Source of the DNA: an uncultured Bacilli bacterium
Lineage (GTDB): Bacteria > Bacillota_I > Bacilli_A > RF39 > UBA660
NCBI GenBank assembly: GCA_910578745.1
Contig: CAJTSN010000055.1
Location: 1 to 8,970, forward strand
DNA: 8,970 nt
Direction: 5' to 3'
Positions 1 to 6,201 of the stretch are shown piece after piece. The notes under the pieces are model-generated. The model searched no databases, was not told where the DNA came from, and worked only from the letters and a program-made list of their open reading frames with translations. The stretch's first letter is position 1. Every line of letters starts with the position of its first letter. Made by a program: the position numbers and the translations under genes.

Positions 1-554
1 GAAAACAAGTTATAGGAACTTATGAAGCACCAACACTCGCAAGTCAAACGTCTGCAACAGCTGGGGCAGGAGATATATTAAGTGGAAAGACAGCGTATGT
101 CAATGGAAGTAAGATAACAGGTTCAATGGAAGATAAGGGGGCAGTAAATGCGACAATAGCACCAGGGGAAACCTATACAATACTAGCTGGGTATCACAAT
201 GGTTCAGGGAAAGTGACAGCCTCTAGCTGTCCTATCTGTAATATGACTGAGACTTCAACGAGTTCAGAACTTACTTATACAGATGGAATGACTTTGAGTG
301 CAAAAGGAACATACGTATTTTGTGTAACCGCTGCTAAATATGATAGTAAGGCATATGCAACAATAACATATACATATGGTTCGGAATCTGCGGTAAATAC
401 GGTTTGGGAGTATGCGGCGAAAATGGAGGTATCGAATAACACAACGAATACAAAGTGCCGAGTCGTTTATGTCAAAGAGGATACGACATTGACTAGACGA
501 GTTACTAATAATAATAATGGAGTGGTTAGAACTTCCATTTTCAAAGTGAGTTGA
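1..554 (+). CDS. C-terminal part of a phage tail-fibre-like / secreted repeat protein (5' end outside window)
   Basis: The reading frame is open from the left edge (first full codon at base 3), so only the last 183 residues are visible; the internal ATG at 126 is not the start. Visible residues 22-42 contain the motif GDILSGKTAYVNG followed by SKITGSM, and residues about 57-71 read TYTILAGYHNGSGKV. From general knowledge, this AGDILsGKtAyVNG...ItG.M / Y.I.aGYH.GsGkV pattern recurs in tail fibres and related surface proteins of Firmicutes phages. Residues 2-7 (QVIGTY) look like the end of a preceding copy of the same repeat. After it comes a Ser/Thr-rich stretch with a CPIC pair (Cys76 and Cys79), then a beta-rich tail ending in FKVS. 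There is no LPXTG anchor or membrane helix. Base composition is higher in G+C than the next genes (28 of 60 at 121-180 against 19 of 60 at 1201-1260), which suggests different ancestry. Being in a prophage is not shown; no other phage gene is visible. Confidence 0.75.
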   Translation, partial: KQVIGTYEAPTLASQTSATAGAGDILSGKTAYVNGSKITGSMEDKGAVNATIAPGETYTILAGYHNGSGKVTASSCPICNMTETSTSSELTYTDGMTLSAKGTYVFCVTAAKYDSKAYATITYTYGSESAVNTVWEYAAKMEVSNNTTNTKCRVVYVKEDTTLTRRVTNNNNGVVRTSIFKVS

Positions 555-590
555 TAGAAACTATTACTTGAATAAATGGGAGATTACCGT

Positions 591-620
591 GAAAAGGACT
601 TGTAAAATCAAGTTTTTTTT
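591..620 (+). terminator. Rho-independent terminator after the tail-fibre-like gene
   Basis: ACTTG (598-602) pairs with CAAGT (609-613) around a 6-base loop. The stem can extend outward because the A-rich bases 591-597 pair with the T-run from 614. Eight Ts follow directly (613-620). It lies between the stop at 554 and the promoter of the pyruvate kinase gene, so it separates the two transcription units. Confidence 0.7.
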
Positions 621-621
621 C

Positions 622-650
622 TTTTCATTTCAAAAAAAAATTGGTATAAT
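622..650 (+). promoter_or_regulatory. Vegetative promoter of the pyk-GH31 unit (extended -10)
   Basis: A perfect TATAAT (645-650) is preceded by TGG (642-644), an extended -10 element. A -35-like TTTTCA (622-627, four of six matches to TTGACA) lies exactly 17 bases upstream. It sits just after the upstream terminator and 19 bases before the chosen pyk start. The position also argues against a translation start at 568. Confidence 0.75.
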
Positions 651-659
651 GGCTATAGT

Positions 660-665
660 AGGTGA
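660..665 (+). promoter_or_regulatory. Ribosome binding site fixing the pyk start at 670
   Basis: AGGTGA lies four bases before the ATG at 670. No comparable site precedes the in-frame TTG at 568, which would also place the start upstream of the promoter and add 34 residues with no family counterpart. Confidence 0.8.
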
Positions 666-669
666 GACC

Positions 670-2085
670 ATGAAAAAGACAAAAGTAATTGCAACGATTG
701 GACCCGCAACGAGTGATAAAGAAAAAATAAAAGAATTAATTTTAAATGGAATGGATGTGGCTCGTATTAATATGAGTCATGCTAATCAGGAATTTTTAAA
801 GTATGTTGTAGATACAGTTCAAGAACTGAATAAAGAACTAAATACTTTCGTATCCACTATGTTAGATACAGAAGGACCTAGTGTTCGTGTGGAACATTTA
901 GAAGGCGGATTTGCTTATCTAACAAAAGGGGATAAAATACGAATTTATGAAGAGAGCATACTTGGGGATCACACAAAATTTTCTGTTCGTTATACAAAAC
1001 TTTTAGAAAATGTAAAAGGAAACACGACTTTAAAAATCAATGATGGTTTAGTGGAACTTTTCGTTCTTGAAAAAGGACCTAATTATTTATTATGTGAAGT
1101 TATAGAAGGTGGACGTATTGAAGAAGGAAACCGAGTGAATATCATTGGTATTAATTTAGAACTACCTTTTTTAAGTGAAAGAGATAGATCGGATATTTTA
1201 TATGCAAGTAAATTGAATGTTGATTTTGTTGCTCTTTCTTTTGTAAGTACCCACGAAGATGTTTTGGAAGTCAATGATTTATTGATTGATGCCGAAGATG
1301 CACATATGGCTATTTTACCTAAGATTGAAAATGCTTATGCTTTAGAGGATTTAGATGAAATTATTAAGGTTAGTGATGGAATTATTGTAGCTCGTGGTGA
1401 TTTAGGGGTTGAACTTCCTTTAGAGAAAATTCCGGGAATTCAAAAACAGATTATTAATAAATGTCATCATGCAAGTAAGGTGAGTATTGTGGCAACAGAG
1501 ATGATGACTTCTATGGAAGAAAAAACAAGACCGACAAGGGCAGAAGTTTCTGACGTTGCGAATGCGGTTTTAGAAGGTGTGGATTGTATGTTGCTCGCTG
1601 GAGAAACAACCGTGGGTAAGTATCCGACCGAGTCATTAAGTATGATGGCAAGGATTATTGAATCCGCTGAAGAAGACATTGATTATTATGAACTTTTAAA
1701 TCAAGCGATGCGTACTGAAAAACAGGATACTACTTGTTCTCTTTCTTATTCGGTTGTGGAATGTGCCAATCGATTAAAGGCAGCAGCCATTGTGGCTCCA
1801 ACCATGAGTGGGTATACAGCGAAGAAGATATCAAGATTTAGACCAACCTGTCCTATTTTAGCTATGTCACCAGATATGGAAACCGTTAAGAGTTTAAATA
1901 TTTATTATGGCGTTTATCCAATTTTAATCGAAAATACCAAATCCTTTGATAAGATGATGGAATTATCGAAACATCAGGCGACAAAAAAATTTATCCTTGC
2001 TGAGGGAAGCCGAATTATTATTACAGGTGGTTATCCTTTTAAGGAAGTAAAACATACCAATTTTATGAAAATAGAAGACTTATAA
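670..2085 (+). CDS. pyk: Pyruvate kinase (divergent cation-site residues)
   Basis: Pyruvate kinase converts phosphoenolpyruvate and ADP to pyruvate and ATP, the last step of glycolysis, in the cytoplasm. The product is 471 residues, the usual length for the short form, and lacks the C-terminal PEP-utiliser-like extension of Bacillus enzymes. The first motif is VIATIGPAT (6-14). The A domain shows Arg32, Asn34 and Ser36 (ARINMSHA), Asp66-Thr67 and Arg73 (LDTEGPSVR), KIEN at 218-221 with catalytic Lys218 and Glu220, ARGDLGVELP with metal ligand Asp244, and Thr276 with PTRAEVSDVANAVLEG nearby. The B domain lies at roughly 75-165 and the C domain at about 345-471. All catalytic residues are present, but LDTKGPE is changed to LDTEGPS (Glu68, Ser71) and ATQM to ATEM (Glu277). 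It starts with a strong promoter and is 21 bases upstream of the GH31 gene, so the two are probably co-transcribed. Confidence 0.95.
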   Translation: MKKTKVIATIGPATSDKEKIKELILNGMDVARINMSHANQEFLKYVVDTVQELNKELNTFVSTMLDTEGPSVRVEHLEGGFAYLTKGDKIRIYEESILGDHTKFSVRYTKLLENVKGNTTLKINDGLVELFVLEKGPNYLLCEVIEGGRIEEGNRVNIIGINLELPFLSERDRSDILYASKLNVDFVALSFVSTHEDVLEVNDLLIDAEDAHMAILPKIENAYALEDLDEIIKVSDGIIVARGDLGVELPLEKIPGIQKQIINKCHHASKVSIVATEMMTSMEEKTRPTRAEVSDVANAVLEGVDCMLLAGETTVGKYPTESLSMMARIIESAEEDIDYYELLNQAMRTEKQDTTCSLSYSVVECANRLKAAAIVAPTMSGYTAKKISRFRPTCPILAMSPDMETVKSLNIYYGVYPILIENTKSFDKMMELSKHQATKKFILAEGSRIIITGGYPFKEVKHTNFMKIEDL

Positions 2086-2095
2086 AAAGAAAAGA

Positions 2096-2102
2096 GGGGT
2101 GA
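2096..2102 (+). promoter_or_regulatory. Ribosome binding site supporting the GTG start at 2107
   Basis: GGGGTGA within AGAGGGGTGAT lies four bases before the GTG at 2107, the same spacing seen at several other starts here. It supports a GTG start with only 21 bases between the two genes. Confidence 0.7.
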
Positions 2103-2106
2103 TAGA

Positions 2107-4542
2107 GTGTATAATCTAGGTGAACAGTTTGCATTTGATTATGAACTTGCTAAAGCAGTAGAAGAAAATATAGTAAAGGGAGAAAAATATCGTTTTACTA
2201 TATTGACTGAACGGTTAATTCGTATCGAATATAATGAGTATGGGGAATTTTTAGATAAACCTACGGAATTAGTATGGTTCAGAAATATGCCCAAAGTCGC
2301 TTTTATAAAAAAAGAAACAGAAACTGTTTTAGAAATTACGACGAGATATTTTAGGTTAACTTATTTAAAAGAAAAAGAGTTTTTAGGAAGTAAATTAAAT
2401 CCAGTATCCAATTTAAAAATTGAACTTCTTTCGAACAATAAACAGTGGTATTATAAGCATCCTGAGGTAAGAAATTTCGGAGCCCCTAGCTTATCTTTAG
2501 ATGAAAATGGTGGAAAAATTAAGGTGAAAAGAGGCCTATATTCCATCGATGGATTTTCTAGTATTGATGATTCAGAGAGCAATGTAATGAGTCCAACTGG
2601 TACACTGATTCCACGGGAAAATAAAGAAATAGATACGTATGTATTTTTATATGGAACCGATTTTGAGGGTTGCTTGAAAGACTATTATATGATAACAGGT
2701 TCTCCAGCCTTAATTCCACGGTATGCTCTTGGGGTATGGTGGAACCGGGATATTGCGTATAGCGAAGAAGATCTTCATACTTTAATACATGCATTTGAGG
2801 AGAGGGAAATACCGATATCTATTTTATTATTAGATAAAGATTGGCATATTCGTCGTCTTGGTAGCGAACTTAAAAATACAGGATTTTCATGGAATAGAAC
2901 TCTTCTTCCCAGTCCGAAATCTTTGATAAATCAAATGCATGAGAAAAACATCCATGTGGGTTTATCGGTCAATCCAATTGAAGGATTTTATCCTTATGAA
3001 GACAATTATAACTATTTGACCAATTATTTGGAAAAGGATTCGAAAGGAAATATTCCTTTTCAAGTGTTAAACCCAAGATATATTGATGTATATCTAAAAT
3101 TTTTAATTAATCCTTTGGATGCTGTTGGAGTAGACTTTTATTGGATTGATATTTCTGACAAAAAAGAGGCTTATCCTCTTTGGATTTTAGACCATTATCA
3201 GTTTTATAACAATCTGTCTTACAGTGGAAAAAGACCAATGCTTTTAACACGAAATATGCGTATTGCACCTCACAGATACCCTGTTCTTTATTCAGGAAAA
3301 ACGGTAGTAAACTGGGCAACGCTTCGAACCGTTACAATGCACAATGTAGAAGAAACAAATATGGGAGCGAATTTCTGGGCTCATGATATTGGAGGACACA
3401 CCAAAGGATTAGAAGATAGCGAACTTTATACTCGATTTATTCAGTTTGGTGCTTTTGCCCCTATCTTAAAATTTGGAACAGAAGGGGGAAAATATTATAA
3501 AAGAGAACCATGGTTATGGAATTATAAAACTTATGAAATTGCCAAACGATATTTAACGTTAAGACATCAACTAATTCCTTACTTATATTCAGAAAGCTAT
3601 AAATATCATAAGTATGGTAGACCTCTCGTTACGCCTCTTTATTATCAATATCCTGATTTTTATGATGATCCCACCTATAACAATGAATATTATTTAGGTT
3701 CTTCCTTATTTGTAGCACCAATTGTTACTAAAAAAGAACCTGTTATGGACCGTGTGGTTCGAAGATTTTATTTACCTGAAGGGATATGGTTTGATTATGT
3801 TACAGGGAAAAAATATAAAGGGGATAAAGGCTATATTTCTTTCTTTAAAGATGAAGATTATCCTATCTTTGTAAAAGCAGGTTCCATTCTTCCTTTAGTA
3901 AATGATCATCGTGATTTTCATTTAAATGATACAAAACCACCAAAGAATATGGAAATTCAAATATTTCCGGGTGCCTCGAATCAATATGAGCTATATGAAG
4001 ATGATGGAGAAACAGAACTATATAAGGAAGGAAACTACTTGCGTACTCTAATTGAGTATAATTATTTACCAAATAACCATACTGTCATTATTCGTTCTAT
4101 TGATGGAAAAACAGGCGTTGTTCCTGAAAGAAGAAATTATCGAATTTGTTTTCGAAATACAATTGAATCAGATGACGTCATTATTTACTTTAATGATGAA
4201 AAAATTGATTGTCGAAAATATACAAAATATTCAAAGTTTGTTATTGAAATTGATGATGTTCCAACAGTAGGACAACTTACAATCAACTGTAAAGGAAAAA
4301 ATGTGGAAATTTCTGCAGAAACTTTCTTAAAAAGAGATTTTGAATCTATTATTTTTGATTTACCCATTACTACGGTTTTAAAGGAAAAAGTAGATGCCAT
4401 CATGTTTAGTGAGAAAACAGTTAGTAAAAAAAGGATTGCTATTCGTCATTTAGCAAACCATGGTTTAGAAAGACGATATATTAAACTTTTCTTAAAATTG
4501 TTAGAATATATGGGACAAATTCAAAGTACATCTAAAAAATAA
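2107..4542 (+). CDS. Glycoside hydrolase family 31-like protein, probably with altered or lost activity
   Basis: GH31 members are mostly alpha-glucosidases, alpha-xylosidases and related retaining enzymes. This 811-residue protein has no signal peptide and is probably cytoplasmic. An N-terminal beta-sandwich (about 1-200) leads into the TIM barrel with PRYALGVWWNRD (204-215), LDKDWH (242-247; Asp243 is the expected -1 subsite residue), YWIDISD (345-351; nucleophile Asp348), FWAHDIGGH (423-431) and RFIQFGAFAPILKFG (443-457). A C-terminal beta domain has YEDDGET (630-636). The overall pattern matches the Firmicutes subgroup with WW..D and H-DIGGH motifs. However, the expected SGDT acid/base motif reads SGKT (Lys398), and the usual R-x-H after the DIGGH segment reads K-F-G (455-457). 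Arg382 is kept. Residues from about 690 to 811 form an extra C-terminal tail I cannot assign. It follows pyk by 21 bases, suggesting a sugar-metabolism role, but its substrate cannot be read from sequence. Confidence 0.88.
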   Translation: MYNLGEQFAFDYELAKAVEENIVKGEKYRFTILTERLIRIEYNEYGEFLDKPTELVWFRNMPKVAFIKKETETVLEITTRYFRLTYLKEKEFLGSKLNPVSNLKIELLSNNKQWYYKHPEVRNFGAPSLSLDENGGKIKVKRGLYSIDGFSSIDDSESNVMSPTGTLIPRENKEIDTYVFLYGTDFEGCLKDYYMITGSPALIPRYALGVWWNRDIAYSEEDLHTLIHAFEEREIPISILLLDKDWHIRRLGSELKNTGFSWNRTLLPSPKSLINQMHEKNIHVGLSVNPIEGFYPYEDNYNYLTNYLEKDSKGNIPFQVLNPRYIDVYLKFLINPLDAVGVDFYWIDISDKKEAYPLWILDHYQFYNNLSYSGKRPMLLTRNMRIAPHRYPVLYSGKTVVNWATLRTVTMHNVEETNMGANFWAHDIGGHTKGLEDSELYTRFIQFGAFAPILKFGTEGGKYYKREPWLWNYKTYEIAKRYLTLRHQLIPYLYSESYKYHKYGRPLVTPLYYQYPDFYDDPTYNNEYYLGSSLFVAPIVTKKEPVMDRVVRRFYLPEGIWFDYVTGKKYKGDKGYISFFKDEDYPIFVKAGSILPLVNDHRDFHLNDTKPPKNMEIQIFPGASNQYELYEDDGETELYKEGNYLRTLIEYNYLPNNHTVIIRSIDGKTGVVPERRNYRICFRNTIESDDVIIYFNDEKIDCRKYTKYSKFVIEIDDVPTVGQLTINCKGKNVEISAETFLKRDFESIIFDLPITTVLKEKVDAIMFSEKTVSKKRIAIRHLANHGLERRYIKLFLKLLEYMGQIQSTSKK

Positions 4543-4545
4543 AGC

Positions 4546-4574
4546 AGAAAACCTGTTTTATTTTTTGGTTTTTT
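4546..4574 (+). terminator. Probable weak terminator at the end of the pyk-GH31 unit
   Basis: AGAAAACC (4546-4553) can pair with GGTTTTTT (4567-4574) across a 13-base U-rich loop, with one G-U pair and only two G-C pairs. The T-run is part of the stem. It lies four bases after the GH31 stop and in the 82-base gap between convergent genes. A complementary hairpin could also act for the minus-strand CBS gene, but the T-run on that side is poor. Confidence 0.45.
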
Positions 4575-4624
4575 AAAAGAACATTTTTATACTGGCTTTC
4601 CTCGAAAAGAATAGAAAGAACAAG

Positions 4625-5080
4625 TTATAAGTAAAATTCATCGATTTCTGTTTTATAAGTATCTGTATTTCTGCCTACTGTAAAAATTTCTTTTAATGTT
4701 TTTAAAATTTCTTCATAAAAATCACAATTATTTAAAATATCCGATAAGGAAAGAATTCCAATCACTTTTTTCTTATCCGTGACTAAAATTCGTTTAATCT
4801 TTTCTTTTCGCATCACTTGTAATGCATCTAAGACATCTTTTTTCTTATCACAGAAAATAATATGTTTATGCATATAGTCCTTTACAGGGGTATCTAAAGT
4901 GGTTGTGTTTTTGAATACGGTTGTAGCAATATCACGGTCTGTGATGACGCCTACGATTTTATTTTTGTGAGTAATGGGCAAAAAACCAACATCATAGGCT
5001 AACATTTTCGAAGCAGCTTCTTTTATACTGCTTTCTTCTTTTATAGAAATAATATCTTTACTCATAATGGCTTCTAACAT
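4625..5080 (-). CDS. Tandem CBS-domain protein (stand-alone Bateman module)
   Basis: The 151-residue product consists almost only of two CBS domains, about residues 1-60 and 65-120. The first ends with VGVITDRDIA and the second with IGILSLSDIL, the usual positions of the G-h-x-(T/S)-x-x-D motif whose Asp contacts the ribose of bound adenine nucleotides. From family knowledge, such stand-alone pairs bind AMP, ATP, SAM or similar ligands and act as sensors; the partner is unknown here. A charged tail (120-151) ending in EIDEFYL follows. The ATG at 5078-5080 was chosen because GGTGA lies four bases upstream on the minus strand. An in-frame ATG at 5125 would add 15 residues (MYILSNLSNNKNGDF), lacks a binding site, and lies outside the usual start of the fold. 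It is convergent with the GH31 gene and divergent from yunB. It resembles Bacillus YhcV-type proteins in size, but I do not assign a name. Confidence 0.88.
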   Translation of the reverse strand: MLEAIMSKDIISIKEESSIKEAASKMLAYDVGFLPITHKNKIVGVITDRDIATTVFKNTTTLDTPVKDYMHKHIIFCDKKKDVLDALQVMRKEKIKRILVTDKKKVIGILSLSDILNNCDFYEEILKTLKEIFTVGRNTDTYKTEIDEFYL

Positions 5081-5084
5081 AAAA

Positions 5085-5089
5085 TCACC
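5085..5089 (-). promoter_or_regulatory. Ribosome binding site fixing the CBS gene start at 5080
   Basis: On the minus strand GGTGA is followed by four bases (TTTT) and the ATG at 5078-5080. The alternative ATG at 5123-5125 has no such element. No convincing promoter could be picked out in the A+T-rich divergent gap up to 5145. Confidence 0.65.
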
Positions 5090-5145
5090 ATTTTTATTAT
5101 TAGATAAATTAGATAAGATATACATATAGTTTAATAGGTGATAGA

Positions 5146-5889
5146 ATGCAAAAAAGATTTCATAGAAGAAAAATAATTTTTAAAAAGACAAAGTGGAATC
5201 TTTTTGTTCTTACTCTTTTTCTTTTAGGAATGGCTTTATTTTTGTCTTTTAAAATTATAAATACAAAAGTGACACCCGTTTTACTTACTTATGCAGAAAG
5301 TAAGGCTACAAAAATAGCCACTCTTTTAATTACTCAAGCCGTAAATGATAAAGTTTTAAATATGATGGATGTAGAAGATATTGTGATTACGTCTAAGGAT
5401 GATGGGGGATTTGTCCGTGAAGTCGATGTGAATCCGATTAGTGTGAATAAACTTTTAAATCAAATTACAAATTATGTCCAAGAATATTTAGAAAAAGTTG
5501 AAGCTGGAAATATTGATAGTTTGGGAGTATCTGATACTATTTTTAGTAATTATGATCTGCACAAATTAAAGCAAGGGATTATTTATGAAATTCCAAGTGG
5601 GGTTGTTTTTAAGAATTCTTTATTATCAAATTTAGGACCTAAAATTCCTGTACGTATCAATTTGGTGGGAGATGTCACTTCTGATATTCAAACAAAGGTA
5701 TCAAATTATGGCATTAATAATGTCTTTTTAGAGGTAATTGTTTATGTGGAAGTCTCTATGCAAGTCTTACTTCCTTTTGCTTCTAAAACAGTACAGGCGA
5801 ATACAAGCATTCCCATTGTGATGAAAATTATTGAAGGAAGTGTTCCAAACTTTTATTATCCATCGCTTACGAACAAAACGGCAGAATAA
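5146..5889 (+). CDS. yunB: Sporulation protein YunB
   Basis: The 247-residue product matches the YunB family in length (Bacillus subtilis YunB is about 254 residues) and in layout. A basic N-terminus (MQKRFHRRK) precedes one membrane helix (about 18-38), followed by an extracytoplasmic domain. Recognisable family segments are TPVLLTYAESKATKIATLLI (43-62), the AVNDKV that follows, LLSNLGPKIPVRINLVGDV (159-177), YGINNVFLEV (188-197) and LPFASKTVQANTSIPI (209-224). From B. subtilis, yunB is expressed in the mother cell under sigma-E and is needed for normal sporulation; the biochemical role is unknown. The start is supported by AGGTGAT at 5136-5142, four bases before the ATG. It is divergent from the CBS gene across about 65 bases. 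Its presence implies the organism has, or recently had, an endospore programme. Confidence 0.88.
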   Translation: MQKRFHRRKIIFKKTKWNLFVLTLFLLGMALFLSFKIINTKVTPVLLTYAESKATKIATLLITQAVNDKVLNMMDVEDIVITSKDDGGFVREVDVNPISVNKLLNQITNYVQEYLEKVEAGNIDSLGVSDTIFSNYDLHKLKQGIIYEIPSGVVFKNSLLSNLGPKIPVRINLVGDVTSDIQTKVSNYGINNVFLEVIVYVEVSMQVLLPFASKTVQANTSIPIVMKIIEGSVPNFYYPSLTNKTAE

Positions 5890-6148
5890 AAAATAAGACA
5901 ATTATTTACTAAAAATAACTTTATTAGAAAGGATGGAATTTTTTTTATTTTAAAGGAATTTGAAAAGAAATAGGCTATGTTGATAATAAAGGAAAAAGAG
6001 CCAAGTAGAATGAACAAACTTCTATTTTAAAGGATAGAACTCAAATAGATGATAAAAAAAGTATTATAGAAAGTCTATAAGTTCATGTGTAGGAATGGAT
6101 AAATCAAATTCCAAAGAAATGGGGTAGACACGGTTTGTAAATAAAAAT
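5890..6148. other. Intergenic stretch with no supported gene
   Basis: About 260 bases between yunB and the ltaS promoter. It is very A+T-rich and has stops in all frames. Small A+T-only inverted repeats (AAATAA/TTATTT around 5891-5907 and TTATTT/AAATAA at 5902-5918) are present, and a T-run lies at 5939-5946, but no convincing terminator for yunB. GGAAT (6092-6096) and ATTCC (6108-6112) form a small hairpin without a T-run. One plus-strand frame (5964-6137) reads oddly protein-like, with stops at 6006, 6078 and 6090. It could be a decayed gene, but the number of stops is about what chance gives at this composition. Confidence 0.5.
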
Positions 6149-6177
6149 TTGAATTTTTTTCTTGTGCGTGATATACT
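6149..6177 (+). promoter_or_regulatory. Vegetative promoter of the ltaS unit (extended -10)
   Basis: The -35 is TTGAAT (6149-6154) and the -10 is TATACT (6172-6177), with exactly 17 bases between them. TGA at 6169-6171 gives an extended -10. The expected transcript start near 6184 leaves a very short leader that still includes the ribosome binding site at 6191-6196. Confidence 0.75.
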
Positions 6178-6190
6178 ATAAGTGATTATG

Positions 6191-6196
6191 AGGTGA
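6191..6196 (+). promoter_or_regulatory. Ribosome binding site selecting the TTG start of ltaS
   Basis: AGGTGA ends five bases before the in-frame TTG at 6202. The in-frame GTG at 6193 lies inside this site, so it is unlikely to be the start. The ATG at 6241 has only a weak GGAAG upstream (6229-6233). Confidence 0.65.
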
Positions 6197-6201
6197 TTTA
6201 T

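Noticed and set aside
568..669. Upstream TTG extension of pyruvate kinase by 34 residues
   Set aside because: It would include the terminator T-run and the promoter, has no ribosome binding site, and is poly-Phe/Lys-like low-complexity sequence. The ATG at 670 has AGGTGA four bases upstream and matches the family start.
1083..1679. Antisense reading frames inside pyk (1083-1274 and 1467-1679)
   Set aside because: They overlap a clear pyruvate kinase gene on the other strand, have no family resemblance and no ribosome binding site; shadow frames.
2558..4403. Antisense and alternative-frame stretches inside the GH31 gene (for example 2558-2794, 3863-4072, 4052-4270)
   Set aside because: Wholly inside an intact 811-codon gene with recognisable motifs; translations are compositionally poor and unrelated to known proteins.
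5081..5125. 15-residue longer start for the CBS protein
   Set aside because: No ribosome binding site, and the extra residues lie before the normal CBS fold. The ATG at 5080 has GGTGA at the right distance.
5102..5130. Sigma-E-like promoter for yunB (ATAAA at 5104-5108 and CATATAGT at 5123-5130, spacing near 14)
   Set aside because: Attractive because yunB is sigma-E-controlled in Bacillus subtilis, but the -35 match is weak. The transcript would begin around 5136-5138, inside the AGGTGAT ribosome binding site.
5902..5946. Terminator for yunB
   Set aside because: The only stems are A+T-only six-base repeats and the T-run at 5939-5946 is not adjacent to any of them.
6193..6201. GTG at 6193 as the ltaS start
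   Set aside because: It lies within the Shine-Dalgarno sequence AGGTGA that serves the TTG at 6202.
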